In this document: in pieces, positions 13,524 through 23,300 of the stretch | Layout: each line of letters opens with the position of its first letter | How positions within the stretch are numbered: position 1 is the first letter of the stretch | Virus record (IMG/VR): IMGVR_UViG_3300024262_000107 | Coordinates: 1-37,638 of that record | Strand: one strand, 5' to 3' | DNA: 37,638 bases | DNA from: a virus | Position numbers and translations under genes: made by a program | The notes under the pieces: generated by a model | What the model saw: only the letters and a program-made list of their open reading frames with translations | Database searches by the model: none | Told to the model about the DNA's origin: nothing

Positions 13524-14606
13524 ATGAAAACACTAATTTGCTTGGAAAATATAATCGGATTGAGTAAAACTGATTGCCCGTGTTACGAGGATGATAAACC
13601 GGAAGATTTTGACATTTCAAAAAGTGGCTTATTTCTCGATGAATTAGACGGTTTAGAGCTAAAAGCTATTGAGAGTGATATTGAATGTGGCGATGGTAGT
13701 ATTTGGGAGAAGATGGAGACTGCGGTAGCGAACGCAAAAATAAAGTGGCGTACAGATTTTATGAAATGTATTGGAGACGATACTAAAGCGAGAAGAAAGG
13801 CATTTTACGGATTGATTGGATTAACTGAGTGGACGAAAAGCGTTGTAGTTAGTACGGATTATTTGGGAGAGAGATTGAGAACGTGTAATATCAAAGGAGG
13901 AGAGTTCACTTTGAAAGGTATAAAGACGCTTATGGATAATTCGGCTACGTTTACGGTCGAAATTTATAATAACCTATCGCCAACCCCTATCGTAAGTTTA
14001 GCGAACATAAACGCAGTTGCAGACGTTATTACGGATAATGTTTTGGCACCGGACCCGTTGCTTACGTTCCCATTGTATTCTGAGGAGTGCGATGAATTGG
14101 AATATTACATCTTGTATAAGCCGGAGGGAGCATTTGCACCGAGAAATAATAGAGCATCGTGTAGTTGTAGTAAAAGACCGGAGTGGGAGAAGTGGGCAGA
14201 TATTCAAGGAGTAAGTGGAGACGATATTGCAGATCGAGAACTTTGGAGTTCAACGAAAGAGGCAAATGGTTTATTATTGGATTTGCAATTTAACTGTAAT
14301 ACGTCTGAATTGATATGTGGAGGAACGAATTCAGAGATTGATTTTGAGAATGATGATAAGGCTATGACGATGGCGTATGGTATTAGATATGAAGCCGGTC
14401 GTTCATTGATTGACAATATTTTAGGTTCCGGAAATGTGAACAGATATACGATGTTGCCGTCGGATGCTTTGTGGAATTTACGTAACCAATGGGTTGAGAG
14501 ATATGAGGAAATGTTAGCGTACTTTTGCCAAGAGACGGAGATTAATTCAAATGATTGTTTGATGTGTGATGATAAGACGATAAATAAAACGAGTATTTTA
14601 TCGTGA
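13524..14606 (+). CDS. Cys-rich virion protein, head-tail connector candidate
   Basis: The frame is open further upstream, but ATG 13524 is the sensible start because it follows the terminator and the promoter box. The 360-residue product has 14 Cys, including DCPC, SCSC and CLMC groups. A helical N-terminal 110 residues (adaptor-like: IWEKMETAVANAKIKW) leads to a beta-rich middle and a helical end. Located between capsid and head-tail genes, it probably belongs to the neck. No sure family match, and its length exceeds ordinary adaptors. Confidence 0.65.
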   Translation: MKTLICLENIIGLSKTDCPCYEDDKPEDFDISKSGLFLDELDGLELKAIESDIECGDGSIWEKMETAVANAKIKWRTDFMKCIGDDTKARRKAFYGLIGLTEWTKSVVVSTDYLGERLRTCNIKGGEFTLKGIKTLMDNSATFTVEIYNNLSPTPIVSLANINAVADVITDNVLAPDPLLTFPLYSEECDELEYYILYKPEGAFAPRNNRASCSCSKRPEWEKWADIQGVSGDDIADRELWSSTKEANGLLLDLQFNCNTSELICGGTNSEIDFENDDKAMTMAYGIRYEAGRSLIDNILGSGNVNRYTMLPSDALWNLRNQWVERYEEMLAYFCQETEINSNDCLMCDDKTINKTSILS

Positions 14607-15055
14607 ACGCAGATGAGTTCATATCAAAAATGAATTCGTTAAAGGCTACATTGGAAAACGAATTGCCGGATATAATGGGAGAAGCCGGGACGAGTGCGGT
14701 TAGTTTAATTTCAGAGCGTTTCAACAATAGTGGGCAAGATGCAAATGGAGCGTTATTTGGTAAATATTCAGAGACGACGATTAGAATTAAGCAGAAGAAA
14801 TCGAAGCAGACGGCATTTGTTACGCTGAGAGATACGAATAGAATGTGGAGTAACATTGGAATAATTAATGTGAAAACGGGTAACAATATTGCAATAGTGA
14901 AGATGGGTGGTAGGCTTGAATTTACGAGAAAGAAATTGAGAGATAATCAAGAGCGTTTTGGAAAGAGAATACTTGACGTAAATAATTCAGAGAAAGCACA
15001 ATTAAGTAAGATTATTGAGTTTAGAGTGCAACAGATAATTAATAGAACTTTTTGA
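14603..15055 (+). CDS. Head-tail joining / virion morphogenesis protein
   Basis: GTG start at 14603 overlaps the preceding TGA (GTGA). The 150-residue protein shows the pattern of the phage virion morphogenesis (gpG/S-like) and HK97 gp10-like tail completion group: an N-terminal helix (ISKMNSLKATLENELPDIMG), a SERF segment, DANGALFGKYSE, a LRDTNRMWSNIG stretch, and a C-terminal basic region around RKKLRDNQERFGKR. These proteins cap the tail or join it to the head. Assignment moderate. Confidence 0.7.
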   Translation: MNADEFISKMNSLKATLENELPDIMGEAGTSAVSLISERFNNSGQDANGALFGKYSETTIRIKQKKSKQTAFVTLRDTNRMWSNIGIINVKTGNNIAIVKMGGRLEFTRKKLRDNQERFGKRILDVNNSEKAQLSKIIEFRVQQIINRTF

Positions 15056-15056
15056 T

Positions 15057-15662
15057 ATGATTATAGCGTTAGGAGAAATACTGAGAAATAAGCTAAGTGG
15101 TTTTACGTATGTAGATAGATTAGCCGGTGTTGTTCAAGTTGCCGAAAAAAAGGATATTTCAAAAAAGATAAGTCGGTTCCCGATTGCTTGTAATGTTAGT
15201 GGATTAGATTGTGGAGAGGATGGGTTGTTGAATTTCTTAATTCCCGATGATAGGAAAAAGAGTGTGATTTATCTTGAGGATTTGAGTGGAGCGTTATTTC
15301 TTGGTAGAAAAGGAAATGATTTGAATTATAATTGTAGAATTCGATTGATAGGGTGGTTGAATTTAAAGAAGTTAGGGCACGAGAATGATTGTAGTGTAAC
15401 GGCGAAAGTTGTTGCTCATATAATTACGAGACTTGAGAGTTCTCAGCAATTCAACGATGCTCCGTTTACAAGGATTAGTATAACGGCAGTAAATCAACAA
15501 CAAAAGAGTCCGGTTATATTCAATAAGTACACGTACGTTCAGTCGCTTACGCAGTTCCTTATGCACCCATTTGATTACTTTGCGATAGACTTTGTAGTGA
15601 ACTTTACAATAAATAAGAATTGTGTGCCGGAATTTAATGCTAATGTACCCGAAGAATGTTAG
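15057..15662 (+). CDS. Tail terminator/neck protein candidate
   Basis: 201 residues, starting 2 nt after the previous stop. Its slot between a tail-completion protein and the tail chaperones is where the tail terminator is normally found. The sequence is alpha/beta with several strands (CRIRLIGWLNL, TRISITAV, IDFVVNFTI) and conserved-looking Cys (IACNVSGLDC and CVPEFN), consistent with such a fold. Length is somewhat above the usual 130-150. Context-based. Confidence 0.5.
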   Translation: MIIALGEILRNKLSGFTYVDRLAGVVQVAEKKDISKKISRFPIACNVSGLDCGEDGLLNFLIPDDRKKSVIYLEDLSGALFLGRKGNDLNYNCRIRLIGWLNLKKLGHENDCSVTAKVVAHIITRLESSQQFNDAPFTRISITAVNQQQKSPVIFNKYTYVQSLTQFLMHPFDYFAIDFVVNFTINKNCVPEFNANVPEEC

Positions 15663-15997
15663 GAATTTATGAGATAATATACTTCGTGTTTTATGCTATG
15701 ATGATTGGAGCGATTAGCTTTGTTTATGTGTGCATTTTGCAACGTCCGAATATGGTTTTGGGACCGATTGTAAAAGTTTTCGATCGTTTCTTTACGAAGC
15801 CGGGCAAGTTGCTTAGATTTAGGAAGTGGATTTATAAGCCGATTATGGAGTGTGCTCATTGTAACGGTGGGCAGTTTGCATTGTGGTTTTATTTGTATAA
15901 CTATTGGGAGCATAGTTATAGTTTATTTTGGCATATAGGTTTTATAGCGATAGCAGTATTAACAGTAGAAATCTTAATTAATAAATATGGAGAATAA
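15656..15997 (+). CDS. Membrane protein with a CxxC motif inside the tail operon
   Basis: 113 residues with a hydrophobic N-terminal helix (residues 3-28), a basic cytoplasmic stretch (KPGKLLRFRKW), then MECAHCNGGQFALWFYLYNY (CAHC) and a second or third hydrophobic helix at about 88-107. The CxxC followed by a Trp-rich membrane helix recalls DUF1360-like small membrane proteins. It is out of place in a tail gene cluster, where the major tail protein would be expected. It overlaps both neighbours, so it is co-translated with the tail genes. Function unknown. Confidence 0.65.
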   Translation: MLGIYEIIYFVFYAMMIGAISFVYVCILQRPNMVLGPIVKVFDRFFTKPGKLLRFRKWIYKPIMECAHCNGGQFALWFYLYNYWEHSYSLFWHIGFIAIAVLTVEILINKYGE

Positions 15998-16475
15998 AGG
16001 GACAAAATTGAAACAAATTAAACTTGAGGAGTTAGAGTTTGAGGCAAATGGGAAGATGTATTTCATCGAACCGGAAGTTTCCGCAGAAAGGTTCGCAAAG
16101 ATGCAAGAACTTGAGATTGAGTTAGGATTTGGAGTAGATTACAAAACAATGTTTGATGGCTTGGGAGAGGCTTACGAACTACTAAATAGCGGTAGAAACG
16201 CAGATGCGGCGGTTCACGTACACCATATTCGAGAGAGTATTGGTGGATTGGAAAATAGAGAATATCCTATTATGCAGTATTGTGCTTGTTTTATCAATAC
16301 GAAAGATGAGGACCGTAGAAAATGGGACGAGAAAATTCAAGGCGATAAAATTAAAGATTGGAATGAGGAGGGTATATCTTATACGAGTTTTTTTCCTTTG
16401 GCAATCAATACGGTTCGTGGATTAAAGGAGAACTATTTACGATTCATCCAAGATACTTCGCAAAAAAGCAAGTAA
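15987..16475 (+). CDS. Tail assembly chaperone, G-type frame
   Basis: 162 residues directly upstream of the tape-measure gene, as for lambda G and its relatives. It begins with a strand pair (LEELEFEANGKMYFIEPEV), is acidic and mostly helical, and ends at TAA 16473-16475. Just before the stop is a run of six A (16462-16467), from which a -1 shift opens a frame that reaches into the tape-measure gene. The chaperone coats the tape-measure protein and recruits tail tube subunits. Good positional call. Confidence 0.8.
   Translation: MENKGTKLKQIKLEELEFEANGKMYFIEPEVSAERFAKMQELEIELGFGVDYKTMFDGLGEAYELLNSGRNADAAVHVHHIRESIGGLENREYPIMQYCACFINTKDEDRRKWDEKIQGDKIKDWNEEGISYTSFFPLAINTVRGLKENYLRFIQDTSQKSK
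16462..16469 (+). promoter_or_regulatory. Probable -1 ribosomal frameshift site
   Basis: AAAAAAGC lies three codons before the G-frame stop. Slipping back one base at codon AAA (16464-16466) continues in the open T frame. The site lacks a fully canonical second half (0-frame codons AAA AGC), so efficiency is uncertain. Confidence 0.55.
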
Positions 16476-16699
16476 CAGAGGACGAGGAGGATGTAAGACC
16501 AAAGAGTATTAGGAAGCAAAGGGAAGAATGTAGAGAGTATTGGGCGAACTTATTTTGGGCAATAGCTGATGGTAAGCCGACAGAGTTTAACGAAATACGT
16601 AGAACAGAAATATTCGAGTTTTTTAGATTGCTGAAAATACACGAGAAAAGGCAAATTAAGAGTTTGAAAAAAATAGAGAGTTATGGCAGAAAACATTGA
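16466..16699 (+). CDS. Tail assembly chaperone, T extension of GT fusion
   Basis: About 77 codons in the -1 frame relative to the G gene, ending TGA 16697-16699 inside the tape-measure gene. The frame has no ATG, GTG or TTG suitable as a start between its preceding stop near 16359 and its conserved-looking core, so it can only be made as a G-T fusion of roughly 237 residues. The core (REYWANLFWAIADGKPTEFN, then a helix with FEFFRLLKIHEK) is typical of T-type extensions, which contact the tape-measure protein. Not counted as a free gene. Confidence 0.65.
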   Translation, partial: KQVTEDEEDVRPKSIRKQREECREYWANLFWAIADGKPTEFNEIRRTEIFEFFRLLKIHEKRQIKSLKKIESYGRKH

Positions 16700-19600
16700 A
16701 TTTGATTTAGTTGGAGACGCTTCCAATTTTAGTGCTACGGTAACGAGTGCGACTGATGATATGCAAACGCTTAATAAGGAGACGAAAGAGTTTGGCGATA
16801 TTAGTAATAAGTCGTTTAAGGAGGGGAGTGATTCAGCAAATAAGTATGAGAAAGAGATCGAAGATACTACAAAGGCGACTACTAAGCAGTCGGCTTCAAT
16901 AGGTGCTTTGAAAGAGGAGCTAAATAGATTAGCAACCGCTCGAGATAAATCTCAGAATACGGATGAGATTAAAAAATTCAATAAGCAATTAGATGAGGGA
17001 GAGAAGAAAGTTAAGCAATTAACGAACGCCGGTAGAGAGGGTTTTGATGATATGGGTAATGCTATTGATAATACCGGTAGTAAGTTTGGTGGAATGTTAG
17101 ATATAGCCGGTGGGTTTGGTATTGCATTTGGTGTTGAGGCTATTATAGGAGGAATTATTCAGATTGGTGGAGCCGTTATTGATACAGTAGGCCAATTTAG
17201 AACTTTGAGAGGAGAGGTTCAAACTTTGACGGGTTTAACCGGAGACGGATTGGATGCAGTAGTCGTTAAAGCTACGGCTATTGCGGAGACTTTCGACCAA
17301 GATGTTAATGAAGTAATTAAGGCGGCAAATGTTCTATCGAATGAGTTTGGATTTACTCAAGAGGAAGCGTTAGAAAAAGTACAAGCGGCGGCGTTAGGTG
17401 TTGCCGGAAGTACGGACGAATTACTTGAGCAAACGAAAGAGTATGCGAGTCAGATTAGAGCCGCCGGAGGAGACGCAGACGATTTGTTTAATATCATAAA
17501 TAAGAGTGCAACAGATGGCGTATTTTCAGATAAAGGTATTGATGTAGTTAAGGAATTTGGGTTGAGAATTAGAGAGCAGACTCAAGGTTCAAGAGACGCA
17601 TTGGAAAACGCATTTGGTAAGAACTTTACTGATGAGATTTTTGGCGGAATAAACGACGGTTCACTTACGAGTATTGATGCGTTGGAGAGGATAAGTGAGA
17701 AGATGAATGATTCTACGGTTCCGGCGAGTGAATTACAGACTGTAATTGCAGACGTATTCGGTGGACCGGGAGAGGATGCCGGTTTAGCTTATTTGCAGAC
17801 GCTTACGGATATAGGTGGAGCAGTTGAGGATTTGACAGATACGACGAACGCACTAACAAGAGAGCAAATAGCGAGTTTAGATGCAGAGGAGAGGTTGGCG
17901 ACCGCTCAAAATGAATTATCTAAGCTATTTGATAATCAAGCCGGTAATACGTTCTTTACTCAATTACAAGCAGTAGGTTACGAATTTCTTACGGGTATAA
18001 TAGAACCAATACTCGACCTTTTCGGGACGTTAAAGGACTCATTTACCCCTTTATTTGATGCTTTAGGAGAACTTAAAACTGCAATATTTGGAGCCGGAGA
18101 GGGTTTTAGTTTTATGGATGTAGTTTTAGCTCCATTGAAAATATCTTTAGAGATAATAGGTTTCGTTTTAGGATTAGTAGGTCAAGCGTTAGGATTCGTT
18201 GTAAGAGAGATTACCAATTTTGTTAATGAGAGTCCGATTTTGACGTTGGCGTTTGAGGCGATTGGTAATGCGGTTGATTCAGTTATTGAGCAGTTCCAAA
18301 ATTTCAAGGATTTATTAAGTAGTGGTTTTGATGCAGTTTCAGCCGCCGGATTAAAAGCGGCGAGAGAAATAGATGAGAATTATACTCAGCCAATTTTGAA
18401 ACAATTAGAGACGGTAGATGCTACAAGGAGAGAAAATTTGAAACAGAATATATTGAGAAATGAGCAACAACTTGCGAGTAATTTGAAAATATTAGAGTCT
18501 GAGGGGTTGTTGAATTCTGCGTTAGCTGAACAAGTAAGGGCGAAACAAGCGGCGAATAAAACGATTTTAGCTGAAATTAAAAATCAAGAGGATGCAGAGA
18601 AGAAATTAGTTGAAGATTCAGAGAAAGAAAAAGATAAAGTTAGAGAGGCAAATAATAAGAAAGCGAATGATGCGGCGAAGAAAGCCGGAGAGGATAGAAT
18701 AAAAACTCTTGAGAAAATACAAGGCGATTTGGATAAGGCGTTAGAGCGATTAGCGAAAGATAGTGCAAAGGCTGATTTAGATAGATTAGAGGGACCGGAA
18801 TTGTTCGAGAGACAGAAAGAAAACGCACTTACTGAGATCAAAATTTTAGAGGATTTGATTCTTGCGAAAGGTCAGTTAATAGCTGATGAAACGGGAGATA
18901 TATTTGAATTGACAGAGAACCAAATAGAGCAGTTAGAAAATTTAAGGCGAGAAGCGAGAGAAGTAGAGTTAAAAGCGATTTCGGAATTTAATAGAAAAAA
19001 GGCGTTGGCTGAACTTGACGTTAAAGAGGCAACGATAGATATTAAAGAAGCTACGGAGATTGAAACAGTTGAAGATTTAGTAAAGCCGGAAGATACGTCA
19101 GCACAAGATTTCGAGTTAATTAAGCAAGAGGAGGTTTTATCAATTCAAGAGAAGTATGCGAAAGAAAGAATAGCATTGTTGGAGGAGGAGATAGCAATTA
19201 AAGAGGCGTTATATAAAGAGGATGGTAGTGTTGATGCTTCGGAGCAAAACGAACTCGATAGATTAGAACTTGTAAAAGAGAATTTGAATGATACCGTTAA
19301 GGCGACTCAAGATGCTCAAGAAGATTTGCAAAAAAAGAGAGGTAAAACGAGTATCGCTGAATTATTGGGAATGACTGATGAGGATTTTGGTGCGTTAAAA
19401 GAGGGGTTAGGAGTTGCGTTGAACGCCGCTTTAGATGGTATTGGTTCGGTGTTGGATGCACAAGCAGAAGCCGCCGCAATTAGAACTGAGGAATTACAGA
19501 ACGCAGAGGATGAATTGAGAGACGAGCTCGATACAGAATTAGCATTGAGTGAAGCCGGTTTTGCATCGAATGTAGCCGGAAAGCAAGAGGAATTGGCAGC

Positions 19601-20336
19601 AATAAAAAAGGCAAAGGAAAAGGCTCAAAAAGACCAAGAGGAGATTGCGAAAAAGCAGTTTTTATTGGAGACGGCTTTGCAAGTTCAAGGATTAATTACG
19701 TCGTCGATTCAGATTATAGAGGGGTTCTCAAAAATTCCGATTGTTGGTTTACCGTTAGGTATTGCGGCGGTTGGTGCTATGTTAGGGTTCTTTATTAGTG
19801 CTAAGGCTAAGGCGTATAGTGCTATTGGTTCGGGACCTACGGCAGAGAAAGGAGCAGTTGGAGATAATACGGGTATGATTCAAGGACGTAGGCACTATAA
19901 CGGTGGAGAAAGATTCTTGGACCACTTAGAAGTTGAGGGTGGAGAGAAATGGGGTATATTGAATAGAGGAGCATCGAGAAAGCACGGAGGTGTATTTGAG
20001 GAGTTTACTTTAGGTCTGAATGACGGTAGAAATCCTAATGAATTGATGAGAGATTTATTACACGGTACCGGAGTTTATATGAAGCCGGGTGTTGATAATA
20101 AAATTCAAGATAGAGTACTTTCAATTAGGCAGAGAGAGGTTGTTATGTTGGCGAATGTTACGAATGGAAATATGGAGAAATCTATGAATAGTGTTGATAG
20201 GAATTTAGCTGATTTATTAGGATTTGAAAAAGGAAAGATTAGAATAGTTCCTACGCCGACCGGTAGATGGGAAATTGATGATGTTAATAACAAGAGGACG
20301 TTCGTAAAATATACCGAAAATGGCACAAACAAATAA
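16683..20336 (+). CDS. Tape-measure protein
   Basis: 1217 residues, the expected long helical protein after the chaperones; it sets tail length and passes into the host envelope during DNA injection. N-terminal coiled coil (residues 1-130), hydrophobic segments near 138-172 (GFGIAFGVEAIIGGIIQIGG), 484-512 and 1018-1042 (IPIVGLPLGIAAVGAMLGFF), and a very long charged coil from about 570 to 1000. The C-terminal part (EKGAVGDNTGMIQGRRHYNG, then GVFEEFTLG) resembles the tail end of tape measures in Bacteroidota phages. No lytic domain recognised. Confidence 0.92.
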   Translation: MAENIEFDLVGDASNFSATVTSATDDMQTLNKETKEFGDISNKSFKEGSDSANKYEKEIEDTTKATTKQSASIGALKEELNRLATARDKSQNTDEIKKFNKQLDEGEKKVKQLTNAGREGFDDMGNAIDNTGSKFGGMLDIAGGFGIAFGVEAIIGGIIQIGGAVIDTVGQFRTLRGEVQTLTGLTGDGLDAVVVKATAIAETFDQDVNEVIKAANVLSNEFGFTQEEALEKVQAAALGVAGSTDELLEQTKEYASQIRAAGGDADDLFNIINKSATDGVFSDKGIDVVKEFGLRIREQTQGSRDALENAFGKNFTDEIFGGINDGSLTSIDALERISEKMNDSTVPASELQTVIADVFGGPGEDAGLAYLQTLTDIGGAVEDLTDTTNALTREQIASLDAEERLATAQNELSKLFDNQAGNTFFTQLQAVGYEFLTGIIEPILDLFGTLKDSFTPLFDALGELKTAIFGAGEGFSFMDVVLAPLKISLEIIGFVLGLVGQALGFVVREITNFVNESPILTLAFEAIGNAVDSVIEQFQNFKDLLSSGFDAVSAAGLKAAREIDENYTQPILKQLETVDATRRENLKQNILRNEQQLASNLKILESEGLLNSALAEQVRAKQAANKTILAEIKNQEDAEKKLVEDSEKEKDKVREANNKKANDAAKKAGEDRIKTLEKIQGDLDKALERLAKDSAKADLDRLEGPELFERQKENALTEIKILEDLILAKGQLIADETGDIFELTENQIEQLENLRREAREVELKAISEFNRKKALAELDVKEATIDIKEATEIETVEDLVKPEDTSAQDFELIKQEEVLSIQEKYAKERIALLEEEIAIKEALYKEDGSVDASEQNELDRLELVKENLNDTVKATQDAQEDLQKKRGKTSIAELLGMTDEDFGALKEGLGVALNAALDGIGSVLDAQAEAAAIRTEELQNAEDELRDELDTELALSEAGFASNVAGKQEELAAIKKAKEKAQKDQEEIAKKQFLLETALQVQGLITSSIQIIEGFSKIPIVGLPLGIAAVGAMLGFFISAKAKAYSAIGSGPTAEKGAVGDNTGMIQGRRHYNGGERFLDHLEVEGGEKWGILNRGASRKHGGVFEEFTLGLNDGRNPNELMRDLLHGTGVYMKPGVDNKIQDRVLSIRQREVVMLANVTNGNMEKSMNSVDRNLADLLGFEKGKIRIVPTPTGRWEIDDVNNKRTFVKYTENGTNK

Positions 20337-23300
20337 ACTGAGGTTTTTTCATACTGAGGATTTAGATTCAGACCGTAGCGGTTGGAGGCAAGTATATCCA
20401 CTTGGACCAAAAAAATACGAATGGAAGAAAGATAAGAGCGAGGTTTTTTATCGGCAAGAACAAAAGGGAGGCTATACCTTTGTGAATAAGTTAGAGGATG
20501 GTATAGATGATTTTGAGTTTTTTAACTCCATTAATAACGATCAGTTATTAAGATGCGTTAAACGGTTCATAGTTACTGAGGAGAATTGTGGAGGTACGTG
20601 GAGAATTGTACATATTGGTAAGTTTACGATGAACAATGGGAAGTTCAATTTGGATAAGTGTAAAATAGAGGTTAAGCAAGATATTGTTGATGAGTATAGT
20701 TGTTTGAAAGAAAACAAAAAAGAGAAGTTTAATATACTTGGTGTTGCTCCGGATGTAACCGTTTTTTCTCCGGTACAGAATAATTTTGAATTTCTTGGTT
20801 GTAGAAATAAAGAGTTCTTAGAACTTGCATTTGGCGGATTGGCTTGTAATGGAACGGGAGGTTGGAAAAAGTTTTTTACAAAGATTGCGTTTAATAGTCC
20901 TCAGCCGAGAACTACAATTTACAATGAGTCTGTGGCAGACGATTATGTTAAAATTGGGCAAGGATTGAACCACGCTTTTTGGATTCGAGAAAGTTTAGGA
21001 TTATTTTCTTTAGAGATTTATAGGTTTGCAGATTCTCAGATTTTATCATTGAATTTTATTGATATTAAAACTACCGGAGTATTTGATAATGATATGGTTG
21101 GTTTTACTGCAAATAATTTGAAGAATTTATATGCTTATAGACCGGATGCAAATATTTTAACAACGATAGTAGCGAACCATCCGAATGATATTATTTGGTT
21201 TGATGTTGAGGATGTATTAAATGAGGGGTATGCTTTTTTCTACGACGATGCTAATGGATTGTACGCTTATGATTTCAATACGGGAATTCTAAAATTTGTA
21301 GCTAATGTTGATATTTCGATCGAGACGGCGACGTTGGTACCGACGTTGAATATAAGCTATGGAGACGGTTTGTTATCTTGGCACAATAACGTTAGTAAAG
21401 ATTTAATGAGTTACAACCCTTTGACGTTCATATCGAGAGTCGTTGAGAATGTTAATAATGTGAAGTTTATTGTTAGCGAAGATGGATTTTTAACTTGGTT
21501 CAATATTGATTTGAACTATATGAATTTACAGAGGAGAGACGATACTACTTTTGAGATAATTTTACTTAGAGATAATCAAGGCGATTGTAGGTATTCAGCA
21601 AGAGAAAATGAGTGGATTGTGTTTGATGATTTAGCTCCAATAGGTGCACAAATTGTATATAATTTGATAACGCTTGGTGCATTTAGTCCGGCAACAAATG
21701 GAGGAGGTGCATACATTCCGCCGAATTTAGTTTATAAGATAGAAAATGGTTGGTTTTTACAAGCCGGTCAAACTATTGTAGATTTTCAAGCACACTATTT
21801 GGATAGTAGAAATCCGAGCATATTGGGTGCTTGGTATAGCTTGAGTATAAACGTTCCTCTTAATGTGGTAATTAATGCCGGAACGGAAGAATTATTGGAT
21901 ATGAGTGCCGGAGTAGAAAGAATTTATATTTCGGGTAAGGCTTCGGGTGGTGGAGTTCAGCCGTATGAGATTTATTCGGTGGACCAAAAAGACGCTTCGA
22001 TTGTTTTAGTAGAAAGTTTGGGGTTATCTACTGATATAAAAAATATGCCGTATTTATGTATGAATAATTGTGAGCAAGTATTGACGGTAAATAAGGAGAG
22101 AGTTAATATTTATAAGGAGAATATTCAGAGAGACGATGAATTGACGGTATGGTTTAGGGAGTCTATAAAGACTATTTGTGTTGGAACGAGTCCGGTTTCT
22201 CCGGGTGCCGGTTGGATATTATATTATAATCAATGTAATCAATTTGGAACTGCTACGTGGGTAAAAGCACCGGTTTTACCGGCACCTCCGTTATTAGATA
22301 TTGCAGAGGGAGGTTGTTTGTGTACTGATGATGTTCCGGATTTTGTTATAGATGCAGACGAATGTATTAGTTTGGACCCGAACGCAACAACTATTAATTT
22401 ATTAATGTTGCCGAATACTGCGTTTACTTCACCTCAAATAAGAGGATTTGTAGAAGCGAAACAACCATTGGGAGCGTTCCCAACAGTAAGAAAATGGTAC
22501 ATAGAAAATCCGAGAGACGGTTCAACTTATACTTGGTCATTTCCCGGATTTGTAGGAGAGACAATTATTACGGGACAAGGAACGCCGATAATAGAGGTTC
22601 AGCTAACCTCAGCGTTTCCGATTACGAATGTAGCTTGTCAAGAAGTTAATCCGTGTTCGGGTGGTCCGGTACCGTTAGCAACTTTACCGTTTATATATTT
22701 ACCTTGGAACGGTTTCCCGTCCGGTGCTTGTACGCATAATATTCCGAGTATTGCAACGACGAATATTTATAGTGGAGGTAGTGCGGTTTTTATTGGTGTT
22801 AGTTTTCCGTCAGTTAGTGGAGCGAGTTCTACAATACTTACAACTTTAGCAGATGGTAGAAAGCAAGTTGTTGCGGTTCACAATGGAGTTGCGTTGAGTG
22901 TTGTGTTTACTTTGAATATTACGGGTTGCGTTGGTTTAAGTAAAACCGTTCCCGTTGTAGCTATTCCGAGTGCCGATATAATTGTAACTCCTTTAGAAGT
23001 TTGTCCGAATGGTTTACAAACGTATAGTATTCCGACTGCGAAGCCGGTTTGTGCCTATACGTGGAGTGTTGATAGTCCGTGTTTTATAGTTGGTCCGATA
23101 GTAGGGACGAGTGTAGTTATTGATATGAATGGTGCCGTTGGTACTGAGGTATTGACTGCAAGTGAGGTTTGTCCGATTACTCCGGTAAATTATCAGTTGA
23201 TTGCTCCGTGTGATAAGTTACATAGCGATAGTTGGTGGTGGATTATTGGGCAAGATACTGAGTATGATAATGCGAGATTGTTGAAGAATGTAATTGAGGA

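Noticed and set aside
16204-16425. 73-codon + strand frame within the G-type chaperone gene
   Set aside because: It is the +1 frame of the chaperone, not the -1 frame that continues into the T extension, and has no leader.
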